Of a DNA stretch of 64,000 nucleotides, positions 33,501-42,333 are shown piece by piece. Source of the stretch: Cryoendolithus antarcticus (taxonomy: Eukaryota; Ascomycota; Dothideomycetes; Cladosporiales; Cladosporiaceae); contig NAJO01000029.1 in NCBI GenBank assembly GCA_002077065.1, positions 558,001 through 622,000 of the forward strand. Direction: 5' to 3'. The notes beneath the pieces were generated by a model, which saw nothing but the letters and a program-made list of their open reading frames with translations, was not told the DNA's origin and ran no database searches. The position numbers and the translations under genes are program-made. How positions within the stretch are numbered: the first letter of the stretch is position 1; every line of letters starts with the position of its first letter.

Positions 33501-33942
33501 AGTCAGTTTAGGCTTATATGTCTTGGCATCGTTTGTTACAACATCAACCGTTTTTCTCGAGGGTGCACTCGACTGCAGCTTGTCCACTTACCAAAATGGT
33601 CCAGTCACGTAGAAACGGCGTTTGCTGATTGGACAACGCTCACTTACCGGAAATAACGCTGTGTTTCACAGACCCCAGCGGCTTCACGATCCGGTCCACG
33701 ATTCGCTCCTTATGCCGAGTGGCGTGGATGAGAGAAGATGAGAGCTCAGCACACCAGTATGCACAGTGTTGTACACGCCCTGAGGCTACTGCTGCTAGCA
33801 CGCAGGGAAGCCTGTCGAATCTAGAAAGGTTGCATCTCCCAGCCGCAGTGGTGCAGTGGCCAAAATCATTGGCCTGGACACTCATACACGCTCTCCTCCA
33901 CCTCAAAGCCTAGCCGTTCCTCCCGTGTGTCTCTCAAGCCAT
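30553..33942. other. Gene-poor stretch, 3.4 kb
   Basis: The longest gap in the window, between the 5' side of the glycosyltransferase gene and the 3' end of ATP20. Open frames are all under 170 codons, lack signal peptides, membrane segments or recognisable motifs, and overlap each other on both strands. No terminal repeat, transposase motif or tRNA was recognised. It may hold a long promoter, a non-coding RNA, lineage-specific short genes or eroded sequence. Confidence 0.5.
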
Positions 33943-34698
33943 CTAGTGGTGCGCGGGTGCCGCACTACGGTAGCCCACGATCTTGAACTTTCCTATGATC
34001 TCACCGATAGTGAAGAAGCCGATAGTCTCAGCCGTCACAACGCCCACTTGTGTAAGCGTCGCGGAGTCCAGGTTGCGTAATCTGGTCAGGAAAGTCTCGG
34101 GGTTCTTGACGGCAGCCTCGGCGGTTTGCGCGGCGGTTTGCGATGTTCGGTTGAGGAGTGTTTGAGGATTCTTCGCCGCATTTTGGAGTGGCGTCAAGTA
34201 GGATTGGATTGTTTGCATATTGCTGCTGAAGGTCAGTGTTGTAATGACACGCCTCGAGTATCATTAGTCCCTTACGGTGGAGCCATGTTGCGACCCGAGA
34301 CTGCGAGTTTGCCGAGCTCGCCAACAACTTTTGCGTAGTAGATGGTAGGGGGCACCAATCCTAGACCATCGTTAGTGACTTTGTCTCATGTTCGGTGCTA
34401 CGCTCGATGTTAGAAGCATACCCTGAGCGAAGCTGATCAACCGCCCTGCTCGACCTCCAACGCTGGATATCGTGCTGCTCGCGGCCGCGCCGGCTTTGCT
34501 TGCGGACTCGCCAGCAGAGCTTGTGACGCGCGAGAGGCCCTGTTGCGCTTTACCAGCAGTCTCCGAGACAGCCTCTTTCGCCTTGGTCGCTTGAGCAGAT
34601 GCTGCGCTGGTGGCTTCGGAGGTGGTGGAAGCTGCGCGTCGCTGTACGGCCCATCGTGACTGGCGGAGTGCCAATCTGGGCACTGCGCGAGCTGACAT
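33943..34698 (-). CDS. ATP20: Mitochondrial F1Fo-ATP synthase subunit g
   Basis: Three exons, 34698-34422, 34360-34276 and 34225-33943, with introns of 61 and 50 nt, give 214 residues. The N-terminus (MSARAVPRLALRQSRWAVQRR) is a mitochondrial presequence followed by an Ala/Ser-rich spacer. The subunit-g core starts around residue 93 (GLVPPTIYYAKVVGELGKLA), and the C-terminal membrane helix includes FFTIGEIIGKFKIVGY, with the GxxxG-like GEIIGK motif used for dimerisation in the family. Subunit g sits in the Fo sector and stabilises ATP synthase dimers that shape cristae. The middle exon is only 85 nt. The Ala/Ser-rich N-terminal extension makes the protein longer than yeast Atp20. It is divergent from ROK1, 214 bp apart. 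Confidence 0.92.
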
Positions 34699-34912
34699 TA
34701 TGTGTGAGAAGGACGCAGGAGACGAATGTCAGAGTCAATGGCTCGCCGGAGGTGCAGTGAGGTCTCCTTGGAAATTGAGCTTCTCCAAAGTCGGGAAGTC
34801 CCGGCGGCCGGGGAGCTACTTTTGCTACCGTCGACCAAGTGTCGATATGAAAACATTGAATTCCGAAACTTAGGTTGTCAGTGAACCCGAGCTTTTGCGC
34901 CTATACAACACG

Positions 34913-37015
34913 ATGGACGCACTGAAGCTGCTATCGCGTTCAACGAATGTGCGGAAGACTGGGAAGGTCCGGCAGCTCGCTGGAAACAATGTGAAGCTGC
35001 CGAGCAGTCAGCGCACTGCACCGCAGCCAATCGCGAATGGGATTTCGGATGCGCCTCCCCTCAAAAGTCGGAAACGAGAGCATGAACAAGCTGCTGGCGG
35101 CTCGTCTGGCGATGCCGTCGTAGACTTCTTCGGGCAGGGTGCGGTGAATACTGCGGCAGCGCCTGCTGTTACCGTACACAGCGCAGCGGAGGATGACATG
35201 GATCTGGAGGACAGTGCCGCAAACGTCAGGCCTGAGGCAAATGCTGAAGCGGCGAAGAGTCTGTTGAGGCGTCATAAGCTCAAAGTGACCTGGCTGAATC
35301 TCGGCAAGAAGAAACAGTCACGAAGTAAAGCCTCTGCTACTCATGGCAAGAAGGACAAGCAAGGCGAGCCAGTGTACCCTGCGCCATTGGAACATTTTAC
35401 TGATCTGGAGGCGCGCTTTGCAATTTCGCGCAGACTATGTCAGAACGTACGCGATCAAGGCTACGTCACAGCGACAGAAGTTCAGCTAGCTGCGCTTCCG
35501 TTGCTCATAGACTCGCCAAAGCGGATTCTACCCGGTGAGGTGGCTGCATATTCTGCAGTAGACGACAATGAAGGTATTGATCTTTTGACTGTGGCACCTA
35601 CTGGTAGCGGTAAGACGCTTGCATTCCTCCTTCCGCTTTTCCACAAGATCGCACAGGCTCGAAGAAAAGAGGAGAAATTGGAAAGACGGACTACTGCACT
35701 GATCCTGGCACCCACGAAGGAGCTAGTGTCGCAAATCACCAACGAAGGTCGTAAGCTCGGTGCAAATACTGGCATCCAGGTAGCACAAGTCCGCAAAGGT
35801 ATGCGCCTCGGACATGACCTGGATACCAATGGCAACAGTATGGGCGACGAGAGTGTAGTCAAGGTCGATATACTGGTCGCAACGCCAGGAACTCTGCACA
35901 GCATATTCAAGGACATTAATGAGGAAGCAGCAGCACTTGAGGACGTCGACACGCTCGTACTTGATGAAGCGGACGTGCTGCTCGATCCGCTGTTCCGTGA
36001 GCAGACCACTGGGATCTGGAAGAAGCTGTCGAACCCGGGGTTGAGAGTCAGTCTATGGTCGGCAACAATGGGTAGCAATATTGAGGAGCTCGCTCGTTCC
36101 ATCATCGAAAGTCGTCATAAGCGCTTACAGCCGAGCGATGATGTCCCTGCTCGTCCCGCGCCTCTGCTACGTTTGGTTGTCGGGCTGAAAGACTCTGCTG
36201 TGCCAAATATCGAGCACAAACTCATATACGCTGCTACGGAGCAAGGCAAACTGATGGGCCTGCGCCAATTACTTCATCCGACCACGTCATCTCGCGAGCC
36301 CGGCCCACACTTACGACCGCCTTTCATCGTCTTCACACAGACTATCGAGCGAGCAGCTGCGCTACACTCGGAGCTGCTGTATGACATCCCAGCCGAAGCA
36401 GGTGGGATCAGTCGGATTGCTGTGCTCCACTCAGATCTCTCAGACACTGCACGCGACGATGTCATGGTTCGCTTCCGGAAGGGCGAGATTTGGGTCCTGA
36501 TCACAACAGATTTGTTGTCGCGCGGCGTTGACTTCCGTGGTGTCAACGGGGTTGTGAATTATGACATTCCCTCCTCGAGTGCAGCGTACGTGCATCGCGT
36601 TGGCAGAACTGGCCGTGCCGGACGCGAGGGCGGTGTGGCTGTCACTTTGTATAGCAAGGAAGACATATCGTATATGAAGCATGTTGCCAATGTGGTTGCT
36701 GTGGCGAATCAGCAGAAAGGTATCGCGGTGAACGGAAGCTCGCAGGAGTGGCTGCTACGCTCTCTACCGAAGATGACGCAAAATGACAAGCAGAAGCTCA
36801 AGAAGCACGGCGTTGAGGCACGGACGACGCGAGGCATGGCGAAGGATCCTCGTGGTGCGTCAAAGGCTCGTATCAGCACCAAGGCTGGCTTCATCAGACG
36901 ACAGGAGAATAATCGCAAGGGCGCTGTTGTGGGCAGTCAACGAAGATCACAGGCCTTGGCAAAGGAGGGAACATCAGATCAAGGCGATGAGACCGATTTC
37001 GGTGGCTTCGACTGA
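34913..37015 (+). CDS. ROK1: DEAD-box RNA helicase Rok1 (DDX52)
   Basis: Single exon. I choose ATG 34913 (MDALKLLSRSTNVRK, matching the family's N-terminus) over the in-frame ATG at 34895, giving 700 residues. The Q-motif region (GYVTATEVQLAALP) is followed by motif I APTGSGKT (about 228-235), motif II DEAD (about 351-354), motif III SAT, and motif VI HRVGRTGR near residue 570. The C-terminal tail is basic. Rok1 is a nucleolar helicase of 18S rRNA maturation in the 40S pathway. The early frame also carries the family-specific HKLKVTWLNLG block. It shares a short divergent promoter with ATP20. Confidence 0.94.
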   Translation: MDALKLLSRSTNVRKTGKVRQLAGNNVKLPSSQRTAPQPIANGISDAPPLKSRKREHEQAAGGSSGDAVVDFFGQGAVNTAAAPAVTVHSAAEDDMDLEDSAANVRPEANAEAAKSLLRRHKLKVTWLNLGKKKQSRSKASATHGKKDKQGEPVYPAPLEHFTDLEARFAISRRLCQNVRDQGYVTATEVQLAALPLLIDSPKRILPGEVAAYSAVDDNEGIDLLTVAPTGSGKTLAFLLPLFHKIAQARRKEEKLERRTTALILAPTKELVSQITNEGRKLGANTGIQVAQVRKGMRLGHDLDTNGNSMGDESVVKVDILVATPGTLHSIFKDINEEAAALEDVDTLVLDEADVLLDPLFREQTTGIWKKLSNPGLRVSLWSATMGSNIEELARSIIESRHKRLQPSDDVPARPAPLLRLVVGLKDSAVPNIEHKLIYAATEQGKLMGLRQLLHPTTSSREPGPHLRPPFIVFTQTIERAAALHSELLYDIPAEAGGISRIAVLHSDLSDTARDDVMVRFRKGEIWVLITTDLLSRGVDFRGVNGVVNYDIPSSSAAYVHRVGRTGRAGREGGVAVTLYSKEDISYMKHVANVVAVANQQKGIAVNGSSQEWLLRSLPKMTQNDKQKLKKHGVEARTTRGMAKDPRGASKARISTKAGFIRRQENNRKGAVVGSQRRSQALAKEGTSDQGDETDFGGFD

Positions 37016-37025
37016 TGATGTCGAT

Positions 37026-37935
37026 CTATTGCAAATTTACGAACAACCCGCCATCGACAAGCATTTGCGAACCACTCATATAGTTGCTCATATCCGACGC
37101 CAAGAACACAGCCGGTCCAGCCATATCGCTCGGCTGTCCCAGCCTCCCTAGCGGAATCCGGCCCTCCATATAAGTCCTCTTCGACTCCTCCGCCAGATCC
37201 TCGTCGTTGAGCTGCGTCCTGATCGTGCCTGGCAGCAGTGCATTACAGCGAATGTTGTATTTGCCCAACGCACAGGCGCAAGACTGCATGAGCGATAGCA
37301 CACCGGCTTTCGTTGGCGTGTAGTGCGTTTGACCTGCGCCGCCTACTAGCGCTGAGATGGAGGACATGCCAATGATGCTGCCGCCTTGAGGCGTTTGGCG
37401 AGCCATCTGCTGGGCTGCTGCTTGGACTGCGAAGACGGCGCCGTTGAGGTTTGTGCTTATGGTGGAGTTGACTAGTTCGGGGGTCATACTGTGCAGGTCA
37501 GTGGATCGTATCAGGGGACGGTCCTGCCGAGGAGAAGCAGATCAGTGCTGAACGCACGTCAAGAAATCTGTAAATTGACAAACACCTGCGTTACTGACGA
37601 ACACGTCGAGCCTGCCATATTTCTCCACGGTCTTGCTCACTAGCTCCTGTCCTGTTGAGGGTTTCGTCACATCGCCAGGTACAGCGATCAGCTTGTTAGC
37701 ATGATCCGTGCCCAATTCAGCTACGAGACTCTCGTATTGCTGTGTGGACTCGTCGTCGGGAAAGTAATTGACGCCCACTTTGGCTCCTTGGCGAACGTAT
37801 TCGAGAACTATCGCTCGGCCGATACCTGTAGCATGTAGTTCAGTACTGCGTTCTCGTGGGCATGTCGCGGGCAGCAGACTCACCAGTGACGCCACCTGTG
37901 ATAGCTGCGATCTTTCCCGCAAGCAGTCCGACCAT
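37026..37935 (-). CDS. lraA: Short-chain dehydrogenase, probable L-rhamnose 1-dehydrogenase
   Basis: Three exons, 37935-37884, 37825-37558 and 37488-37026, with introns of 58 and 69 nt, give 260 residues, the normal SDR length. The first intron splits the cofactor motif, which reads TGGVTGIGRA when spliced. Other SDR marks are SNAGV, the catalytic Ser in GMSSISALVGG and the YxxxK motif in THYTPTKAG. The C-terminal half (FAVQAAAQQMARQ, YMEGRIPLGRLG, SDMSNYMSGSQ, VDGGLFVNLQ) closely resembles, from memory, the yeast and fungal L-rhamnose dehydrogenases. These oxidise L-rhamnose to L-rhamnono-lactone with NAD(P). A divergent amidohydrolase of the lactonase type next door supports the assignment. 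It is cytosolic, with no targeting signal. Its 3' end is only 11 bp from the ROK1 stop. Confidence 0.8.
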
Positions 37936-38324
37936 CGTTGTTCGTTTCAGGCCTTCTATCATCATTCATTGACCCGGTATCAGTGCTCTGATATTTTCTG
38001 CTTGACATCGAACGCAAGCTGCAGTTGCTTGTGAAAGTGGAGCTAACATTGCTCTCGGCGCATCGCTGCATCTCTTCCCGAATACGGAGCAGTCGTTTGC
38101 TCTCCCCTCTGAATCGTGTGGCAGTGAAGGTAGTGTTGCTCAACACTGCCACTTGGCAAGCGGAATCAATGACTGGTCAAGCCAACGATACCGAGCAATC
38201 ACTGTCGCACAAATGATCTGGAGTTTGGCATCACTCATGAGTGCTGTATGATAGTTCGTCTGGAATACCAACGACAGACCAAAAGTTCATGAGCCTCAAA
38301 GCACAACTCTCAACAACGATCACG
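37936..38324. promoter_or_regulatory. Shared divergent promoter of the rhamnose gene pair, 389 bp
   Basis: Separates the start codons of the dehydrogenase (minus, 37935) and the amidohydrolase (plus, 38325), so one region must serve both. It contains the nested palindrome at 38118-38152 (own entry) roughly in the middle. Upstream in-frame ATGs of the amidohydrolase at 38241 and 38289 fall inside it. Co-regulation is inferred from arrangement only. Confidence 0.5.
38118..38152. promoter_or_regulatory. Nested palindrome, candidate operator
   Basis: Outer arms GTGGCAGTG (38118-38126) and CACTGCCAC (38144-38152) are perfect complements 17 nt apart. Inside them AGTGTTG (38132-38138) and CAACACT (38141-38147) form a second perfect palindrome with a 2-nt centre. 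The two share bases on the right side. It is near the middle of the divergent promoter and would suit a dimeric regulator. No known binding consensus is claimed. Confidence 0.45.
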
Positions 38325-39386
38325 ATGGCACCAAGCTCTCTCATAGACAGCCACATCCACCTCTGGCCCGCCAGCGCCTCTAACCAAAATGCTCACACCT
38401 GGATGACCCCCGGCATGCCCTTGGCAAAACCACACCTTCTCTCGAACTACCTCCTCGCGACTCAGGACAAAACCGTTACCACCGCAAGAAACCCCACAGT
38501 CGAAGGCGTAGTCTACGTCGAAACCGACCGCGCCCTCCTCCCACCCACCTCCGACCTCACATCCTGGGCCGCCGAAGCCCTGAAAGAAATCACCTTCCTT
38601 CTCTCCATCGTCTCAGGAGACTACGGCCCAGAAGCCAACACCAAACTCCTCGGCATCGTGCTCTGGGCGCCCATGGACCAGCCCACATCCACGATTCTCG
38701 AATGGCTGGAGCTAGCAGAACAGACCGCCGGATCAGAGACGTGGAAGCGCGTCAAAGGTTTCCGATTCTTACTGCAGGGTCTCCGCGAGGAGGCGAAGTT
38801 CCGTGAGGTAGTTCTTGACGGCCCTTTCGTTAAGAATCTCAAAATCTTAGGCCGGAGGGGGTTCAGCTTTGATGTAGGCGTTGATCAGCACTCCAGCGGC
38901 GCATGGCAGCTTGAGATCGTTGAGCAGGCGATGCGACGTGCGCACGAAGGTGTTGAGGAGGGGGGGAAAGTTACTTTCATTGTCAATCACCTCTGCAAAC
39001 CCGACTTTTCGAATCGCACAGAGCTCGGCCATGAGGATGAGGGCTTTGTAAGGTGGAAGCAGGCCATTGAGAAGATGGTGAAGTGTGAGAGGACTTACAT
39101 GAAGTTGTCTGGTGCTTTCTCCGAGTTAGCCGAGACCCCGACGGCGGAGACAGATGTAGCGGAGCAGATTGAGCCGTGGGTGAAGCATGTCTTTGAGTGG
39201 TTTGGCTCGAAGAGGATGATGTTCGGGAGTGATTGGCCGGTCTGCAACGTCAATGGTCCAAAGAATGGGAGTCCTTTCAGCGTTTGGGCGAGTACAGTCG
39301 ACCAGCTCCTGCACAAGTTTGTTCCTACGGGAGACCATCAACACATCTGGTCAGGGACTGCAAGAGAGGCCTACCGACTGCAATGA
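38325..39386 (+). CDS. lrlA: Amidohydrolase-2 family enzyme, probable L-rhamnono-gamma-lactonase
   Basis: Single exon of 353 residues from ATG 38325 (MAPSSLIDSHIHLWP); the longer in-frame starts at 38241 and 38289 would add residues with no family match. The metal-binding HxH motif appears at residues 9-11 (DSHIHLW), later metal or catalytic positions are in VNHLCKPDF and GSDWPVCN, and the C-terminus ends with WSGTAREAYRL, where the family normally has a related Gly-Thr-Ala-Tyr motif. The fold is the metal-dependent TIM-barrel of amidohydrolase 2. Fungal L-rhamnono-lactonases belong to it, and the divergent L-rhamnose dehydrogenase-like gene makes that substrate likely. The product would be L-rhamnonate, which needs a dehydratase and an aldolase not seen in this window. 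Confidence 0.78.
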   Translation: MAPSSLIDSHIHLWPASASNQNAHTWMTPGMPLAKPHLLSNYLLATQDKTVTTARNPTVEGVVYVETDRALLPPTSDLTSWAAEALKEITFLLSIVSGDYGPEANTKLLGIVLWAPMDQPTSTILEWLELAEQTAGSETWKRVKGFRFLLQGLREEAKFREVVLDGPFVKNLKILGRRGFSFDVGVDQHSSGAWQLEIVEQAMRRAHEGVEEGGKVTFIVNHLCKPDFSNRTELGHEDEGFVRWKQAIEKMVKCERTYMKLSGAFSELAETPTAETDVAEQIEPWVKHVFEWFGSKRMMFGSDWPVCNVNGPKNGSPFSVWASTVDQLLHKFVPTGDHQHIWSGTAREAYRLQ

Positions 39387-39565
39387 GAGAACTCTCGACA
39401 GAACTACACAGCTTTCAGCCCACGTATACACAACTGGCTACCCCATGTACAAAACGATCCGTACTCCATCAATGCCCAGAGTCCAAGACAGCCCGCGCCC
39501 AAACACCTTCGCTAAAAATCCCAGCATCATACCCCATCAGACATTACCTCCCCTGGAAGTTCCAC

Positions 39566-41284
39566 CTAGGGCCTCCTAGTCCCAAGTGCTGGAAAGATAC
39601 CCGAGAGCATCTTCCGCCACTTCGGCATCGCGGCAGCTTCCTCAGCATCGGGATCTATAGGCGCCGCCTGCCGGCCAAGCATAGCGATGGCCCTTTGTCG
39701 CGCCCACTCTCGTCGACCTACGCTGCCATCTGGTGGCGCAAGGCCTGGTGCACTAGAAGCGCCCAGCGTTGAGCGTCTGTTGCCAGTGGCTCGAGGCAAA
39801 TCAGCCAGTGGCTGGCCAGCCGGTACAGGGGCGGAGGAAACACGTCTCCCTACTCGAGCTCGAAGTCGCTCGGCAAGTGTGTGCGGTGGCGAAGATGCAT
39901 CGGCCTGCGCGTCGAGTTCAGCAGCTTGTGCTGCATTCGCCGCTCTGCGTGCACGTCGGTGTCGCACCATGCGTTCTCGCCGGACCATGGCATTCGTGAT
40001 CGTAGTCGGACAGAAGCCAGCTGGTAGCACAGTCGTCTTACACACCGGGCAGAGACTGCTGTTGTCGCGCAAGAACGTATCGACACATTCCGGGTGGAAG
40101 ATATGCTGACAAGGCAGCTCGCGCACTATGCTTCCTGCTTCACCGGTCGCGGGATCAGGGTTGACGTAGTCGTCGAGGCAGATCGCGCATGTGGTCTGAG
40201 AGAATGCTGTGGGCTGATACGCAGAGGCTGGGATGAGCGTGGGTGGCTGTCGGACGGGAGGTGGTGCGGATGGCGAGCCAGGACGGCTGCTGGTGGCGGA
40301 CTCGCTACTACCCTTAGCTGGACTGATTGTTGCTGGCGCGATCGCCACCAGAGCTTCTGGCCGCACTGGCGCTCCCGAGCCGTAGGTGTAGAGTGGCATG
40401 CGATCGAGAATCTCTTGAGGGACTGTAAGCCGCTTGATACCCAGAGCTTCCAGATCGATTTCGCCGTTCGCTACTTGTCGCTGCAAAGCGCGTCGTCTTC
40501 TGCGCTGGGTCCAGTGCATGAAGACCGATGTCATGCCGATGATACCAAGCAATATCGCCAGTACAATGAGGAGAAACACCCACAGACTAGGCAGTGTGCT
40601 CCCGTTGCCTGCGCATCTGTCAGCAAAACTCCACGAGTGCAGTATCTTCACAGCGCTCACCCGTATTAATGTCCACAAACAGCCTCACATAGTCACTCGT
40701 AGTATACTGCCCCTCCAACCGCTGCCCATTGGGCACACTACTCATATTCCCGCTATACGCCGCACTCTCCTCCAGTATCTGCTTCCCGTACGTCCCCGGT
40801 ATAGCATAGACGGGGAACTTATTATCCGTCTTCCATCTGCCTCCATCACCAAGATTCCACACCGGATCATTAGGTAGCGGCGGCTCGTTCAGCGTGTCGT
40901 CCGTAGCCAGGAAGAATAGGAAGCCTTGTATCGGATCGCCTGAGGCTGCTGCGAGATAGGCGAGCGTGCAGGAGGGGCTGACCCACGGCGCGATGGCTAT
41001 CAGGTCAAACTCATACCGTGGCAAGTTGGCGCGCCGCGTGACGTTCGCTGGGAGGTATGGTTCGGAAGCCTCATTACAAGGGTCACCATTCGCGAGCGTG
41101 GGCGTATACAAGAGACCAGTGACATCTGCGCCTCCACTGGCTGTATTCGTGCTGAGCGTGCGGATGTTGGAGGAGAGGAGTGTGCTGTAGGAGATTGAGG
41201 AGTTGATGCGCTCGAACTGCGGTGGGCCGGAGATGGTCTCGGGGTCTGGGAAGGCGAGAGTGATGATCTGAAGCGAATTGGCCG
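39566..41284 (-). CDS. Membrane-anchored RING-H2 E3 ubiquitin ligase (5' end unresolved)
   Basis: Two exons are firm: 41284-40661 and 40608-39566, joined over a 52-nt intron, about 555 residues. The first covers a lumenal or extracellular domain (NSLQIITLAFPDPE, then PNGQRLEGQYTTSDYVRLFVD). A membrane helix follows (LWVFLLIVLAILLGIIGM), then a basic juxtamembrane stretch and a RING-H2 finger: CAICLDDYV, ELPCQHIFHPECVDTFL, CPVCKTTVLP. This architecture is that of PA-TM-RING-like ligases of the endomembrane system. The C-terminal tail is Pro/Ala/Arg-rich. A 5' exon carrying the start and signal peptide must exist: an open stretch ending at a GTGAGA donor near 41370 fits in phase, but no ATG in its frame was found. 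Confidence 0.78.
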
Positions 41285-42333
41285 CTGTAGGATGTTAGTC
41301 CTCGGTCTTGATCTCGCGTGGTACAGTGCTCGAGGATCATACTCATGCTCGCGGTCTCTCACCGGCGACGCCGGTTGCGTCGCTGCTTCGATGCAGTCCT
41401 CCAGGCGGCGCAAAGGCTCTAAATGATGGATCTAACAATGTCGACAAGTCATACTGGATACACGAACATGCATGCGCCCGTCAAACCAGTCGCTCATAGA
41501 CATCGGTGCTGGGATGATGGAGTGGCAAGGGAAGTGCACGGCCACTATGATGCGCGGCCAAGATTGCGGGAAGCATCGTGGAGTCTACCCGGTCTGGTGC
41601 CGGACAGCCAACTTGATTAGATCTGCTTAGATGGCCTCGAGATATGCCAAGGTCATGGAGTTCATGACCATCACAAGGGTCGAATACACAGCTACCTTCC
41701 GCACATAAACGTGAGACTTGGCTGGAGAGTGTCGCAGAGTGAACAGGCGTGGCAAGAGGATAGCATCAATGTCATTCGCTATCTCTCTACCATCAGTCTC
41801 GCACCTTTCATCGCCAAGTACCAGTATCTAGCAGACCCCATCATCCCGCCTGCGCTCGACCACTTCCTCTATGTCAATCCTCCCCAAACCCCCAGCTCTG
41901 CACATCTCACTCTCTCGATATCCTACCGCTCCCATCCGCACTCGCTTTTCAGTCTTATCCCTCCCCCTCCACTCTCCAACCTCGCCTCATCACAGCCCAG
42001 AGCTGCCCAAGACCCCAAAATCAATGAACGCTTGTCAAACCCCGATGCATATTCCCCTCATCCCGTGAACTCATCCCATGTTCCAACGCCCGCAAGAGTG
42101 AAAGCAGTGAAGGCAACGCTTGTTTTATTTTGTGAAAGGTGTTGTACAGTCAAGAACTAGCCTGCGCCAATGGTGTGCGTCAAGCTGTGAAAAGTTCGAT
42201 CGGTCGCTAGTCGCAGAGATGAGGAGGGAAAGGCTAGAGCGTGGGCTCAGTGAAGAGAACGCCTTACCCTAGCCCCTTCATCCCGTCGACTATTGCGCGA
42301 AGCGTGTGCCGGAGAGCCAGCAGAGAAAGAAGC
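41285..42333. other. Region upstream of the RING gene, 1049 bp
   Basis: Probably contains the missing 5' exon and promoter of the RING-H2 gene and the 3' UTR of RPB1. A plus-strand frame at 41711-42160 (149 codons) has no family features and was not called. Confidence 0.45.

Noticed and set aside
41711..42160. 149-codon plus-strand frame
   Set aside because: Pro/Ser/His-rich with no family features, located in RPB1 3' and RING 5' space.
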